The position numbers and the translations under genes were made by a program. From Anaerolineales bacterium (GTDB taxonomy: Bacteria; Chloroflexota; Anaerolineae; Anaerolineales; DRMV01): DNA of 36,366 bases. The stretch spans positions 1-36,366 of the forward strand of contig JALUXH010000219.1 in the NCBI GenBank assembly GCA_027019065.1, read 5' to 3'. Positions 1 through 7,690 of the stretch are shown in pieces. The first letter of the stretch is position 1, and every line of letters starts with the position of its first letter. The notes under the pieces were generated by a model, which was not told the DNA's origin, ran no database searches, and worked only from the letters and a program-made list of their open reading frames with translations.

Positions 1-1662
1 GCGTGGGAAGTCATCCGCCCCCGCCTGCATGCCGCCGCCGAAGGGGAAACACCCCCGCCCGTGCTGCTCCACGGCGTTACCGGCAGCGGCAAGACCGAAA
101 TCTACCTGCGCGCCGCGGCCGAAACCCTGGCGCTGGGGCGGCAGGTGGCCGTGCTGGTGCCCGAAATCGCCCTTACCCCCCAGACCGTGCAGCGCTTCCG
201 GGCCCGGTTTGGAAGCGCGGTGGGGGTGCTGCATTCCGGCCTTTCGCAAGGGGAACGCTACGCCACCTGGCTGCGGGTGCGGCAGGGGGAAATCCGGCTG
301 CTCATCGGCCCCCGCAGCGCCCTGTTTGCCCCTTTTGCCGACCTCGGGCTCATCGTGGTGGATGAATGCCATGAGGAAGCCTACTACGAAGCCGAGCGGC
401 TGCCCCACTACCACGCCCGCGAAGTGGCGCTGGCCTACGGCCGCCTCGCCCCGGCGCCGGTGCTGCTGGGCAGCGCCACGCCCGATGTCGTGACCTACGC
501 CCGCGCCCGCCGCGGCTTCCTGACCCTGCTGGAACTGCCCGACCGCATCCTCGCCCATCGGGAAACCGTGGCCGCGCACCCCACGGCGGCTGCCCGCCCC
601 CGCTACCGCCCCCTGGCCGGCGACGCCCTGGCCGCCGACCTCCCGCCGGTGGAAGTGGTGGACATGCGCGCCGAATTGCGTTCCGGCCACACGGGCATCT
701 TCAGCCGCCCTTTGCTGGCGGCGCTGGAAGCCACGCTGGGCCGCGGTGAGCAGGCCATTCTGTTCCTCAACCGGCGCGGCAGCGCCACCTATGTTTTCTG
801 CCGCGATTGCGGCCACGTCTTCCGCTGCCCCCGCTGCGACCTGCCGTTGACTTACCACAAAGAGGAAAACACGCTGATTTGCCACCATTGCGGCTATCGG
901 CGCAAGATGCCGAAAACCTGCCCGGTATGCGGCAGCGAGCGGGTGCGGCCTTACGGCGCGGGCACCGAGCGGGTGGAAGCCGAGGTGCGGCGGCGCTTTC
1001 CGCAGGCGCGCACCCTGCGCTGGGATGCCGACGCTGTGCGCGCCGCGGGCGGGCACGAAGCCATCCTCAGCCATTTCGTCGCCCGCCGCGCCGACATCCT
1101 CATCGGCACGCAGATGCTCGCCAAGGGGCTGGATCTGCCCTATGTAACCCTGGTGGGCATCGTGCTGGCCGATGTGGGGCTCACCCTGCCCGATTACCGC
1201 GCCGCCGAGCGTGGTTTTCAGATTCTCACGCAGGTCGCCGGGCGGGCCGGGCGCAGCCCTTTGGGCGGCAAGGTGATTTTGCAGACCTACATGCCGGAAC
1301 ACTACGCCATCCAGGCTGCCGCCCGGCACGATTTTCAGGGCTTTTACCGGCAGGAACTGGCCTACCGCCGCAAACTGGGCTACCCGCCCTACGCACACCT
1401 CGCGCGGCTGGTTTACCACGGCTGGGAGGCTGAACGCACAGAGGAAGAAGCCGCGAAGATGGCAGCCCGCCTGCGCGCCTGGGTGCAGGCCGGGCCTCAC
1501 CCCGCCACGCAAATCATTGGCCCGGCGCCGTGTTTCTACGCCCGCGTGCGGGGGCGCTACTGCTGGCATGTGTTGCTGCGCGGCCCTTCCCCGGCAGATA
1601 TTTTGCGCGGCCGCCGCCTGGGCGAGTGGGATGTGTTCCTCGACCCGCCTTCCCTGCTCTGA
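1..1662 (+). CDS. priA: Primosomal protein N' (PriA helicase), 5'-truncated by window edge
   Basis: PriA is the DEAH-box 3'-5' DNA helicase that recognises stalled forks and reloads the replisome. The reading frame is open from base 1, so the N-terminal DNA-binding part lies upstream and the true start is not visible; the track start at 61 is artificial. Visible motifs in order: Walker A GVTGSGKTE, a DECHEE box (motif II), GSATPD (motif III), the zinc-binding block with paired cysteines (CRDCGHVFRCPRCD, CHHCGYR, CPVCGSER), then GTQMLAKGLD and QVAGRAGR (motifs V and VI). The four Cys pairs plus superfamily 2 helicase motifs are diagnostic for PriA. It ends with TGA at 1660-1662. It is convergent with the bTHX/ssrA unit on the minus strand. 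Identification is secure. Confidence 0.97.
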   Translation, partial: AWEVIRPRLHAAAEGETPPPVLLHGVTGSGKTEIYLRAAAETLALGRQVAVLVPEIALTPQTVQRFRARFGSAVGVLHSGLSQGERYATWLRVRQGEIRLLIGPRSALFAPFADLGLIVVDECHEEAYYEAERLPHYHAREVALAYGRLAPAPVLLGSATPDVVTYARARRGFLTLLELPDRILAHRETVAAHPTAAARPRYRPLAGDALAADLPPVEVVDMRAELRSGHTGIFSRPLLAALEATLGRGEQAILFLNRRGSATYVFCRDCGHVFRCPRCDLPLTYHKEENTLICHHCGYRRKMPKTCPVCGSERVRPYGAGTERVEAEVRRRFPQARTLRWDADAVRAAGGHEAILSHFVARRADILIGTQMLAKGLDLPYVTLVGIVLADVGLTLPDYRAAERGFQILTQVAGRAGRSPLGGKVILQTYMPEHYAIQAAARHDFQGFYRQELAYRRKLGYPPYAHLARLVYHGWEAERTEEEAAKMAARLRAWVQAGPHPATQIIGPAPCFYARVRGRYCWHVLLRGPSPADILRGRRLGEWDVFLDPPSLL

Positions 1663-1756
1663 TCCGCCGCCTCGCCTGACGCGGAAATACCCGGCGCCGG
1701 CTCCCTTTTAAACGCCGCCGCCCCTCACCATCAGGCGGGGGCTGCCGGTCGTCGTG

Positions 1757-1858
1757 CTATGCGGCCTGTTTGCGGGCCTTTTTCGGCTTGGGGCGGGTCT
1801 TGCCGTGCGAACCACGCCAGATTTTGCCGCGGCGGGTGCGGCGGTCGCCTTTGCCCAT
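1757..1858 (-). CDS. Small ribosomal protein bTHX (S31/Thx family), 33 aa
   Basis: A 33-codon gene missed by the ORF track. It begins [20 protein letters not shown] and is almost entirely Lys/Arg/Gly, which matches the bacterial THX (S31) family, whose members start MGKGDxKTRRGKI. THX sits in the head of the 30S subunit and stabilises 16S rRNA. The start is fixed by a near-perfect Shine-Dalgarno AAGGAGGT (minus strand, 1865-1872) six bases upstream of the ATG. The stop is TAG. It lies directly downstream of ssrA on the same strand, separated by a GC-rich hairpin, so read-through from the ssrA promoter could express it; no separate promoter was evident. Family assignment rests on pattern recognition of the N-terminal motif. 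Confidence 0.9.
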   Translation of the reverse strand: MGKGDRRTRRGKIWRGSHGKTRPKPKKARKQAA

Positions 1859-1906
1859 GAGCACACCTCCTTGAAGAAAATCGGGGAAGTGAGTAAGGGA
1901 CATGCG

Positions 1907-1931
1907 AAGGGGCAACGCGACGTTGCCCCTT
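1907..1931 (-). terminator. Perfect 11-bp hairpin just downstream of ssrA
   Basis: AAGGGGCAACG and its exact complement are separated by a 3-nt loop. On the minus strand the hairpin begins six bases after the last tmRNA base. No clean U-run follows, so it may act as a 3' processing or attenuating structure rather than a full terminator. That would allow some transcription to reach the bTHX gene. Confidence 0.6.
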
Positions 1932-1937
1932 GCGGCA

Positions 1938-2339
1938 GGTGGAGATGGCGGGAATCGAACCCGCGTCCGAAGAAGTCGGCCCTCGGATGTCTACGAGCGT
2001 AGTCGGTCGTTTGTTCTCGCCCAACCACCCCACGACCGACAGAGGGGTTGGCCGGGCCAGCCGCCGGCGCCCGAAAGCGCCTCTTTCGCACGGTGAGCGG
2101 CATCCCGTGCGGCACCCCGGCTTTGTCCCGCCCGACACCACCTCCGGCCGGGGAACGGGGTGGGCGGACGCCGCCTCATGTTGAGACGGTAGTGCCTGCC
2201 TTCAACTGCTTACGCAGCGAGAGGCATGGCAGCAACAGGAGTGCGGTTGGCACTTATTTTTTGCGCTGATTTTACGAGTTCGGCGCCTCTCGGCTCGCAA
2301 TCCGGGACCTTGCCTTCTCCGTCGAAGCCTTTCATCCCC
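1938..2339 (-). ncRNA. ssrA: tmRNA (transfer-messenger RNA)
   Basis: tmRNA rescues stalled ribosomes by adding a degradation tag to unfinished proteins. The 3' end on the minus strand carries the tRNA-like T-arm GGTTCGATTCC and the acceptor strand CATCTCC. This pairs with the 5' GGGGATG across seven positions, including one G-U. The resume region follows the classical GCGCAAAAAATAAGT context. The tag ORF occupies 2210-2251 and encodes ANRTPVAAMPLAA then TAA, with the usual -LAA ending. The 3' CCA is not fully encoded (ACC is followed by T), so the terminal A would have to be added after processing. The length of about 402 nt is typical for a one-piece tmRNA. Exact ends are inferred from acceptor-stem pairing. 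Confidence 0.96.
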
Positions 2340-2352
2340 GGGTTGTGCTTCC

Positions 2353-2361
2353 ATTATAGCA
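2353..2361 (-). promoter_or_regulatory. Extended -10 promoter of ssrA
   Basis: On the minus strand TGCTATAAT is a perfect extended -10 element (TGnTATAAT), located about 13 bases before the predicted tmRNA 5' end. No convincing -35 was found at normal spacing, which is usual for extended -10 promoters. Confidence 0.7.
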
Positions 2362-2454
2362 CGGATTTTATCAGAATGGCGTTAGAATTCGGGGGCAGCA
2401 GGGCAAGGCAGGAACCCCTTGCAAGCGCGTTCCCCGCGCCAGGCTTCCCGGCGG

Positions 2455-2460
2455 TACAAT
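2455..2460 (+). promoter_or_regulatory. Possible -10 box of the xdhC-family gene
   Basis: TACAAT lies 40 bases before the ATG of the xdhC-family gene. There is no recognisable -35, so this is a weak call based on the -10 match and position alone. Confidence 0.35.
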
Positions 2461-2500
2461 AGACGCGCCCTCGTGCTCATTTCCCCAAAGGAGCCTCCGG

Positions 2501-3502
2501 ATGAGAACAATCCTTGCCGAGTTAGAGCAGTGGCTGGCCGCCGGGGAGCGCGTCGCGCTGGCCGTGGTGGTGCAGGCGCGGCGGCCCGCGCCGCGCCCGG
2601 CGGGGTCGTGGCTGGCCGTGACGGCGTCGGGGAAAATCGCCGGGTCGGTCAGCACGGGCTGCGTGGAAAACGCCGTGGTGCAGGAAGCCCAGGCGTTGCT
2701 GGCGGGCCGGTCGGCGCGGGTGCTTCACTACGCCCCTGCCGACGAAAACGGCTGGGAAGTTGGGCTGACCTGCGGCGGCGAAATTGAAGTGCACGTTACG
2801 CAGTTCACACCGGTGCACGCGCACTTGCTGGCCGCGTTGCGCCGAGGTGAAACCGTGGCGCTGGTCACTTCGCTTGCCGGGCGGGGGCATTTGCTCGCCT
2901 GGGAAGACGGGCGGCAAGAAGGCAACCCGGCGCTTGCCGAAGCGCTGGCAGGAGCCTTCCCCGGCCCTCAGGCTGTGCGCCGCGCCACGGCGCAAGGGGA
3001 ATGCTTTGTTCAGACTTTTACCCCGCCGCCGGTTTTGAACATTGTGGGGGCCGTTCATCTGGCACAATTGCTGGCGCGGCTGGCTGCCGTGGCGGGCTAT
3101 CGGACGCGCATCATTGACCCGCGCCCGCTGTGGAACACCCCCGAGCGCTTCCCCACTGCTGCAACGCGGGTGCTGGCCTGGCCGCAGGAAGCCCTCACGC
3201 CGCCGTTTTTGCGCCCTTCCGACGCGGTGGTGGTGCTTGCCCACGACCCCAAATTTGATGTGCCGGCGCTGGCAGCCGCGCTGCGCAGCCCGGTGGGGTA
3301 CATCGGCCTTTTAGGCTCCCGCCGCACACAGGCCCACCGGCAAGAGGCTTTGCGGGAACGCGGCTTTACCCCCGCCGACCTGGCCCGCATTCATGGGCCG
3401 GTGGGGTTCAGGCTGGGGGCTTCCTTTGAGGCCATTGCGACGGGCATCATGGCAGAAATTGTTGCTGCTCACAACGGAAAGCTCCCTCTCTCAAGCGGTT
3501 AG
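2501..3502 (+). CDS. XdhC/CoxI family protein (molybdenum-enzyme maturation)
   Basis: The 333-aa product begins MRTILAELEQW and carries the N-terminal XdhC_CoxI domain (about residues 10-75) with the conserved GSVSTGCVENAV stretch around residues 48-60. A C-terminal Rossmann-like XdhC_C domain (about 170-325) contains NIVGAVHLAQ and GYIGLLGSRRT. XdhC proteins bind molybdenum cofactor and help sulfurate and insert it into xanthine dehydrogenase or CO dehydrogenase-type hydroxylases. No molybdoenzyme subunit lies next to it here, so the client enzyme is unknown. The start is supported by an AAAGGAG ribosome binding site. It is convergent with ileS. The family call is firm; the physiological partner is not known. 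Confidence 0.88.
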   Translation: MRTILAELEQWLAAGERVALAVVVQARRPAPRPAGSWLAVTASGKIAGSVSTGCVENAVVQEAQALLAGRSARVLHYAPADENGWEVGLTCGGEIEVHVTQFTPVHAHLLAALRRGETVALVTSLAGRGHLLAWEDGRQEGNPALAEALAGAFPGPQAVRRATAQGECFVQTFTPPPVLNIVGAVHLAQLLARLAAVAGYRTRIIDPRPLWNTPERFPTAATRVLAWPQEALTPPFLRPSDAVVVLAHDPKFDVPALAAALRSPVGYIGLLGSRRTQAHRQEALRERGFTPADLARIHGPVGFRLGASFEAIATGIMAEIVAAHNGKLPLSSG

Positions 3503-3544
3503 CCCGCGCCGGCGCGCGGAGAGGCTTTCGCGCGCCGACGCGGG
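3503..3544 (+). terminator. GC-rich hairpin after the xdhC-family gene
   Basis: CCCGCGCCGGCGCG pairs with CGCGCCGACGCGGG (13 of 14 positions) immediately after the stop codon. No U-run follows directly. A second hairpin with T-run lies just downstream, so the two may act together between the convergent genes. Confidence 0.5.
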
Positions 3545-3555
3545 CTTCTGCCGCG

Positions 3556-3578
3556 GTGAGCCTTGGCTCACACTTTTT
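3556..3578 (+). terminator. Intrinsic terminator of the xdhC-family gene
   Basis: GTGAGC-CTTG-GCTCAC forms a short perfect stem followed by ACTTTTTG. It overlaps the last codons of the convergent ileS gene. The stem is short, so strength is uncertain. Confidence 0.55.
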
Positions 3579-6500
3579 GAATGCCAAGCGTGACCTTGCC
3601 GCCTGCGGCTTCGGCAGCAAAAGCCCCTTCGGGCGGGGCGGCGGCGGTCATTTCCACAGCCAGCACTTCGCCCATGATGTAATCCCGATAGGCTTCCACC
3701 GCGGCGGCGATGTCTTCCGGCGCCTGGTAGAACAGGCGGATGCGGTCGGCGAGGTCGAGGCCGGCTTCTTTGCGGGCGTTTTGCACCCAGCGCACGAAGT
3801 CGCGGGCGAGGCCTTCCTGCCGCAGTTCGGGGGTGATTTCGGTGTTCAGCGCCGCTAAGTACGCGCCTTCGCTGACCACGGTCAGCCCGCCGTGGGCTTC
3901 CATGATGACTTCCACTTCGTCGGGCTGAATTTCGTAGGTTTGCCCGTCCACTTCCACGGTCACGGGCTCGCCTGCCAGCAAGCGGTGGGCGGCGGGTTCG
4001 GCTTCCAGCGCCAGAATGGCCTGCCGCACTTTCGGGAACAGCCCCTTGTATTTCTGCCCCAGTTGCTTGGGCAGCGGCTTCAGGCGGAAGGCCACCGCCT
4101 CGCTCTGCCCGTGGAGCACACGGACGCGCTTGACGTTCAGTTCGTCGGCCAGCAGGTCGGCGTAGCGGGTGATGACATCCTGCTCGGCGGCGCGCCCGAC
4201 GGCGAAGGCGGCTTCCTGCAGCGGCTGGCGCACCTTGATGCCGGCTTTGTTGCGGGCGGCATGGCCGAGGGAAACCAGTTTGAGCACCAGGGCCATTTCG
4301 GCGTTCAGCGTTTCGTCGATCGCGGCGGCGTCGTAGGTCGGCCAGTCGGCCAGGTGGACGGATTCGGGGGCGCTTTCATCCACGCCGCGCACCAGGTTTT
4401 GGTAGAGTTCCTCGGCCATGAAGGGCATCGCGGGGGCAATCAGTTTGGCGATGGTGGTCAGGGCTTCGTAGAGGGTGCTGTAGGCAGCCTCTTTGTCAGC
4501 GTCCGAGGCGCTCTTCCAGAAGCGGCGGCGGCTGCGGCGCAGGTACCAGTTGGAAAGCCGTTCCACGAAGGCTTCCACCGGGCGGGTGGCGCCGAGGGCG
4601 TCGTAGGCTTCGTAGGCTTCGGTAACCTGTTTGGTGAGGGCGTGCAGTTCGGAACGCAACCAGCGATCAAGTTCGGTGTAGGCGGGCTGGGCGTCGGGGG
4701 AAGGTGTCCAGCCGTCCAGGCTGGCGTAGGTGGTGAAGAAAGCGTACACGTTCCAGAGGGTGAGGGAGAAGCGGCGCACGCTTTCGCCCACCAGGTTGGT
4801 GGAGAAGCGCTTGCTGTCGCCAGGGGGGCCGGCGGTGAAGAGATACCAGCGCAGGGCGTCGGCGCCGTGGCGGTTGATGACTTCCCACGGGTCAACGATG
4901 TTGCCGCGGGATTTGGACATTTTGAGGCCGTTTTCGTCCAGAATCAGCCCTAAGCAAACGACATTTTTGAAGGCTACATCGTCGAACAGCAGGGTGCTGA
5001 TGGCGTGCAGGGAGTAGAACCAGCCGCGGGTCTGGTCAACGGCTTCGCAGATGTAGTCGGCGGGGTGCTGTTTTTCAAAAAGTTCTTTGTTCTCAAAGGG
5101 GTAATGCCACTGGGCGACCTGCATCGCGCCGGAGTCAAACCAGACATCAATGAGTTCGGGCACGCGCTTCATCTCGCCGCCGCATTTGGGGCAGATCAGG
5201 GTCACTTCGTCCACGTAGGGGCGGTGCAGGTCAAGGTTGCTGAGGTCTTTTCCGGCCATTTCGGAAAGTTCGGCCACGGAACCCACGGCGTGCTGGTGGC
5301 CGCATTCCTGACATTCCCACACGGGCAGGGGGGTGCCCCAGTAGCGTTCCCGCCCCAGGGCCCAGTCAATGTTGTTTTCCAGCCAGTTGCCGAAGCGCCC
5401 GTGCTTGATGTAATCGGGCACCCAGTTGATTTTTTCGTTCAGCGCCACGAGGCGGTCTTTCTTCTCGGTGGTGCGGATGTACCAGGTGGGGCGGGCGTAG
5501 TAGAGCAGCGGGGTGCCGCAGCGCCAGCAGAAGGGGTAACTGTGGGTGTAGGTTTCGCCGCGGAAGAGCAGGCCGCGCTTTTGCAGGTCTTCCATGATGA
5601 GCGGGTCGGCGTCTTTGAAGAACATGCCCGCCCACGGGCGCACGGCTTCCACGATAGTGCCGTCGGGCTTGACGGTGTTGATGACCGGCAGGTCGTATTG
5701 GCGCGCCATTTCCATGTCGTCTTCGCCAAAGGCGGGCGCCATGTGGACGAGGCCGGTGCCGTCTTCGGTGGTCACGAAGTCGGCCAGCACCACGAAGTGG
5801 GCGGGCTTTTCGGGCGGCACGAAGGTGAAGAGGGGCTGGTAGCGTTTGCCTTTGAGCGCCTTGCCGGGGAATTCGGCCACAATGTCCACTTCCTCGTCGC
5901 GGAAGACCTTTTCCAGCAGGGGCTGTGCCACGATGAGGAATTCTTCGCCGCCGCCGGGCAGGGCGCGGCGGACTTTGACATAGGTTACATCGGGGTGAGC
6001 GGCGACGGCGACGTTGGCGGGCAGCGTCCAGGGCGTGGTCGTCCACACCAGCAGGGCGGTGTTGGGTTCGTCTTTCAGCGGCAGGCGGACGTAAACCGAG
6101 GGGTCGTCGGTTTCCTTGTAACCCTGCGCTACTTCGTGGTCGGCCAGGGGGGTGCCGCAGCGGGGGCAGTAGGTAACGACCTTGTGGCCGCGGTAAATCA
6201 GCCCCTGTCCCCACAATTGCTTCAGCATCCACCACACGCTTTCAATGTATTCGTTGTGGTAGGTGACGTAAGCGTTTTCCAGGTCAACCCAGAAGGCGAT
6301 GCGCTCGGTGAGCTTTTCCCAGTCCTGGATGTATTCAAAAACCGATTGGCGGCAAAGTTTGTTGAACTCGGCGACGCCGTATGCCTCAATCTGGCGCTTG
6401 CTGGTGAAGCCGAGTTTCTTTTCCACCTCAATTTCCACGGGCAGGCCGTGGGTATCCCAGCCGCCGCGGCGGATGATGTGGTAGCCGCGCATGACGCGAT

Positions 6501-6714
6501 AGCGCAGGAAGATATCTTTGAAAGAGCGGGCGAGGACGTGATGCACGCCGGGTTTGCCGTTGGCGGTGGGGGGGCCTTCGTAGAACACGAATTCCGGCCC
6601 GCCGCGGCGGGTTTCCTCGGTTTTGTGGAAGATGTCGCGCTCGCGCCACAGTTTGAGGCTGCGTTCTTCCATTTCGGGAAGGTTGACTTGGGGGGAAACG
6701 GGGGTGAAGGGCAT
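3568..6714 (-). CDS. ileS: Isoleucyl-tRNA synthetase, archaeal/eukaryal-like type
   Basis: The 1048-aa enzyme charges tRNA-Ile with isoleucine in the cytoplasm. The class I signature GPPTANGKPGVHH lies at about residues 47-59, and the KMSKS loop is present as LKMSKSRGN. Editing-domain (CP1) sequence such as TTPWTLPANVAV is visible, as are several zinc-binding pairs (CPRCGTP, CWRCGTP, CQECGHQ, CPKCGGE). The PxANGxPGxHH form of the HIGH motif and the length are typical of the IleS2 type shared with archaea and eukaryotes, often linked with low mupirocin sensitivity; resistance here is only an inference. The start is supported by GGAGGT seven bases upstream of ATG. Expression is controlled by the T-box leader upstream. 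No frameshift or missing motif was seen. Confidence 0.97.
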   Translation of the reverse strand: MPFTPVSPQVNLPEMEERSLKLWRERDIFHKTEETRRGGPEFVFYEGPPTANGKPGVHHVLARSFKDIFLRYRVMRGYHIIRRGGWDTHGLPVEIEVEKKLGFTSKRQIEAYGVAEFNKLCRQSVFEYIQDWEKLTERIAFWVDLENAYVTYHNEYIESVWWMLKQLWGQGLIYRGHKVVTYCPRCGTPLADHEVAQGYKETDDPSVYVRLPLKDEPNTALLVWTTTPWTLPANVAVAAHPDVTYVKVRRALPGGGEEFLIVAQPLLEKVFRDEEVDIVAEFPGKALKGKRYQPLFTFVPPEKPAHFVVLADFVTTEDGTGLVHMAPAFGEDDMEMARQYDLPVINTVKPDGTIVEAVRPWAGMFFKDADPLIMEDLQKRGLLFRGETYTHSYPFCWRCGTPLLYYARPTWYIRTTEKKDRLVALNEKINWVPDYIKHGRFGNWLENNIDWALGRERYWGTPLPVWECQECGHQHAVGSVAELSEMAGKDLSNLDLHRPYVDEVTLICPKCGGEMKRVPELIDVWFDSGAMQVAQWHYPFENKELFEKQHPADYICEAVDQTRGWFYSLHAISTLLFDDVAFKNVVCLGLILDENGLKMSKSRGNIVDPWEVINRHGADALRWYLFTAGPPGDSKRFSTNLVGESVRRFSLTLWNVYAFFTTYASLDGWTPSPDAQPAYTELDRWLRSELHALTKQVTEAYEAYDALGATRPVEAFVERLSNWYLRRSRRRFWKSASDADKEAAYSTLYEALTTIAKLIAPAMPFMAEELYQNLVRGVDESAPESVHLADWPTYDAAAIDETLNAEMALVLKLVSLGHAARNKAGIKVRQPLQEAAFAVGRAAEQDVITRYADLLADELNVKRVRVLHGQSEAVAFRLKPLPKQLGQKYKGLFPKVRQAILALEAEPAAHRLLAGEPVTVEVDGQTYEIQPDEVEVIMEAHGGLTVVSEGAYLAALNTEITPELRQEGLARDFVRWVQNARKEAGLDLADRIRLFYQAPEDIAAAVEAYRDYIMGEVLAVEMTAAAPPEGAFAAEAAGGKVTLGIQKV

Positions 6715-6798
6715 GGGAAACCTCCGAGGTGATAATGAGGAATGAAGAATTAGGAATTAGGGGGCGGCACGGTCATCATTCGCCATTCGCAACTCATA

Positions 6799-7100
6799 AT
6801 TAACACACAACGCTCCCGCCCCGTGCAGGGACGAGAGCGCAGAACTCCCGCGGTACCACCCTGGTTCCCGCCGCGAAGGGCGGGCACTCGGTCGGGCACG
6901 GCCTGGGCAGGCTTATGCCCGCGCCCTGGTAACGGTGGGCGAGGCCGGCGCACCTACTAAGGGCTTGTGCCCCGTTGGGTTTGCGGCTCCGGAGGGATTT
7001 TCGGCCTGGCGCTGCCGCCCGGCTTCCACCGTCCCGGGCTCGCTGCAGGCTTTGGCAGGCTTACTCGTCTCCATCAATGCCTTTAGACCGGTTTTCCAGT
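6799..7100 (-). promoter_or_regulatory. T-box riboswitch leader of ileS (AUC specifier)
   Basis: On the minus strand the leader contains the hallmark T-box sequence AGGGTGGTACCGCGG (6848-6862), which pairs with the uncharged tRNA acceptor end. Stem I features include GAGTA near its base, GGTGGAAGCC, and a specifier-loop candidate AAAATCCC that places the isoleucine codon AUC at 6996-6998. The downstream terminator arm CGCTCTCGTCCC-TGCAC-GGGGCGGGAGCG (6811-6839) can form 12 pairs including G-U. It is followed by the T-rich stretch TTGTGTGTTAATT. Uncharged tRNA-Ile would favour the antiterminator and ileS expression. The specifier matches the gene it precedes, which strongly supports the call. 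Confidence 0.93.
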
Positions 7101-7106
7101 GCTTTC

Positions 7107-7135
7107 ATTATGCCACAAAGGCAGGCAGGGGTCAA
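7107..7135 (-). promoter_or_regulatory. Sigma-70-type promoter of the ileS T-box transcript
   Basis: TTGACC (7130-7135) and CATAAT (7107-7112) are separated by exactly 17 bases on the minus strand. They lie just upstream of the T-box leader, giving an expected transcription start near base 7100. Confidence 0.8.
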
Positions 7136-7188
7136 CCTTTGCGCGTTCTGGAGACCGTTCCAATTTGAGTGGGGGCATGAAAAACTGA

Positions 7189-7440
7189 CGGGGTTCCCCT
7201 AAAAAAGGCAAGAAAGCCTCATGGGCCTATCGGTTGAAAATGCTGTTATTAGAGATTCTGGAGAAAGCGCCCAAAGTGACGGGAGAGACCAACAACCGTA
7301 CCGGGCAAGTGATTGGACGAGCGTTCAAGGTGCGCACGCGAACGATGAGGGGGTTCAAACGAGATGACAACCGACCTCGGTTCCTGAATCTGGCGCTGGA
7401 TGCTCGCACCCGGCGCGAGGGGGCGGTTTACTTGCCCTAA
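7189..7440 (+). pseudogene. Probable transposase C-terminal remnant
   Basis: An open frame from 7189 to the TAA at 7438-7440 has no convincing start; the track uses a TTG at 7234. It encodes a segment with TNNRTGQVIGRAFKVRTRT followed by MRGFKRDDNR. A TNNxxExxIG...K.R..TMRGFK pattern is seen near the C-terminal end of DDE transposases, where the Glu is catalytic; here that position is Gln (TGQ). The fragment lacks any upstream catalytic domain, a ribosome binding site and terminal repeats. It is therefore best read as a decayed insertion sequence end lying between the ileS leader and the epimerase gene. The IS family is not identified. Alternatively it is an unrelated non-coding open frame. 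The rest of 7441-7629 shows nothing recognisable. Confidence 0.4.
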
Positions 7441-7629
7441 AAAGAAGATGTACGGGGGCACTATCAGCGTTTGGCCACGTCCTGAGCTTTTCCACCCAAT
7501 TTGGCACGGTCACTCTTTGCCGGCTATGACAGCCACCGCTTGCCTGTTTTATTTTCCCCTTTTCCCCCACCTTTGGCCGTCTGCAGGGGCGGTTGGCGGT
7601 GGGGGTTTGCTTTTGGAGCGTGGCTGCGG

Positions 7630-7638
7630 TGCTATAAT
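7630..7638 (+). promoter_or_regulatory. Extended -10 promoter of the epimerase gene
   Basis: TGCTATAAT is a perfect extended -10, 52 bases before the ATG of the epimerase gene. No good -35 match was seen. Confidence 0.7.
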
Positions 7639-7690
7639 GAGCAGGGGCACATCCCTGCGGCTTTGGCCGCGCGCGATACGAGGTTATGGC

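Noticed and set aside
1938-2000. T-arm-like sequence considered as a tRNA gene
   Set aside because: It belongs to the 3' tRNA-like part of tmRNA; there is no anticodon arm and the pairing 5' strand lies about 390 bases away.
5005-6732. 575-aa ORF antisense to ileS
   Set aside because: It is a shadow frame of a strongly conserved gene, rich in Gly/Val/His/Phe as expected from the complement of GC-rich codons, with no domain or ribosome binding site.
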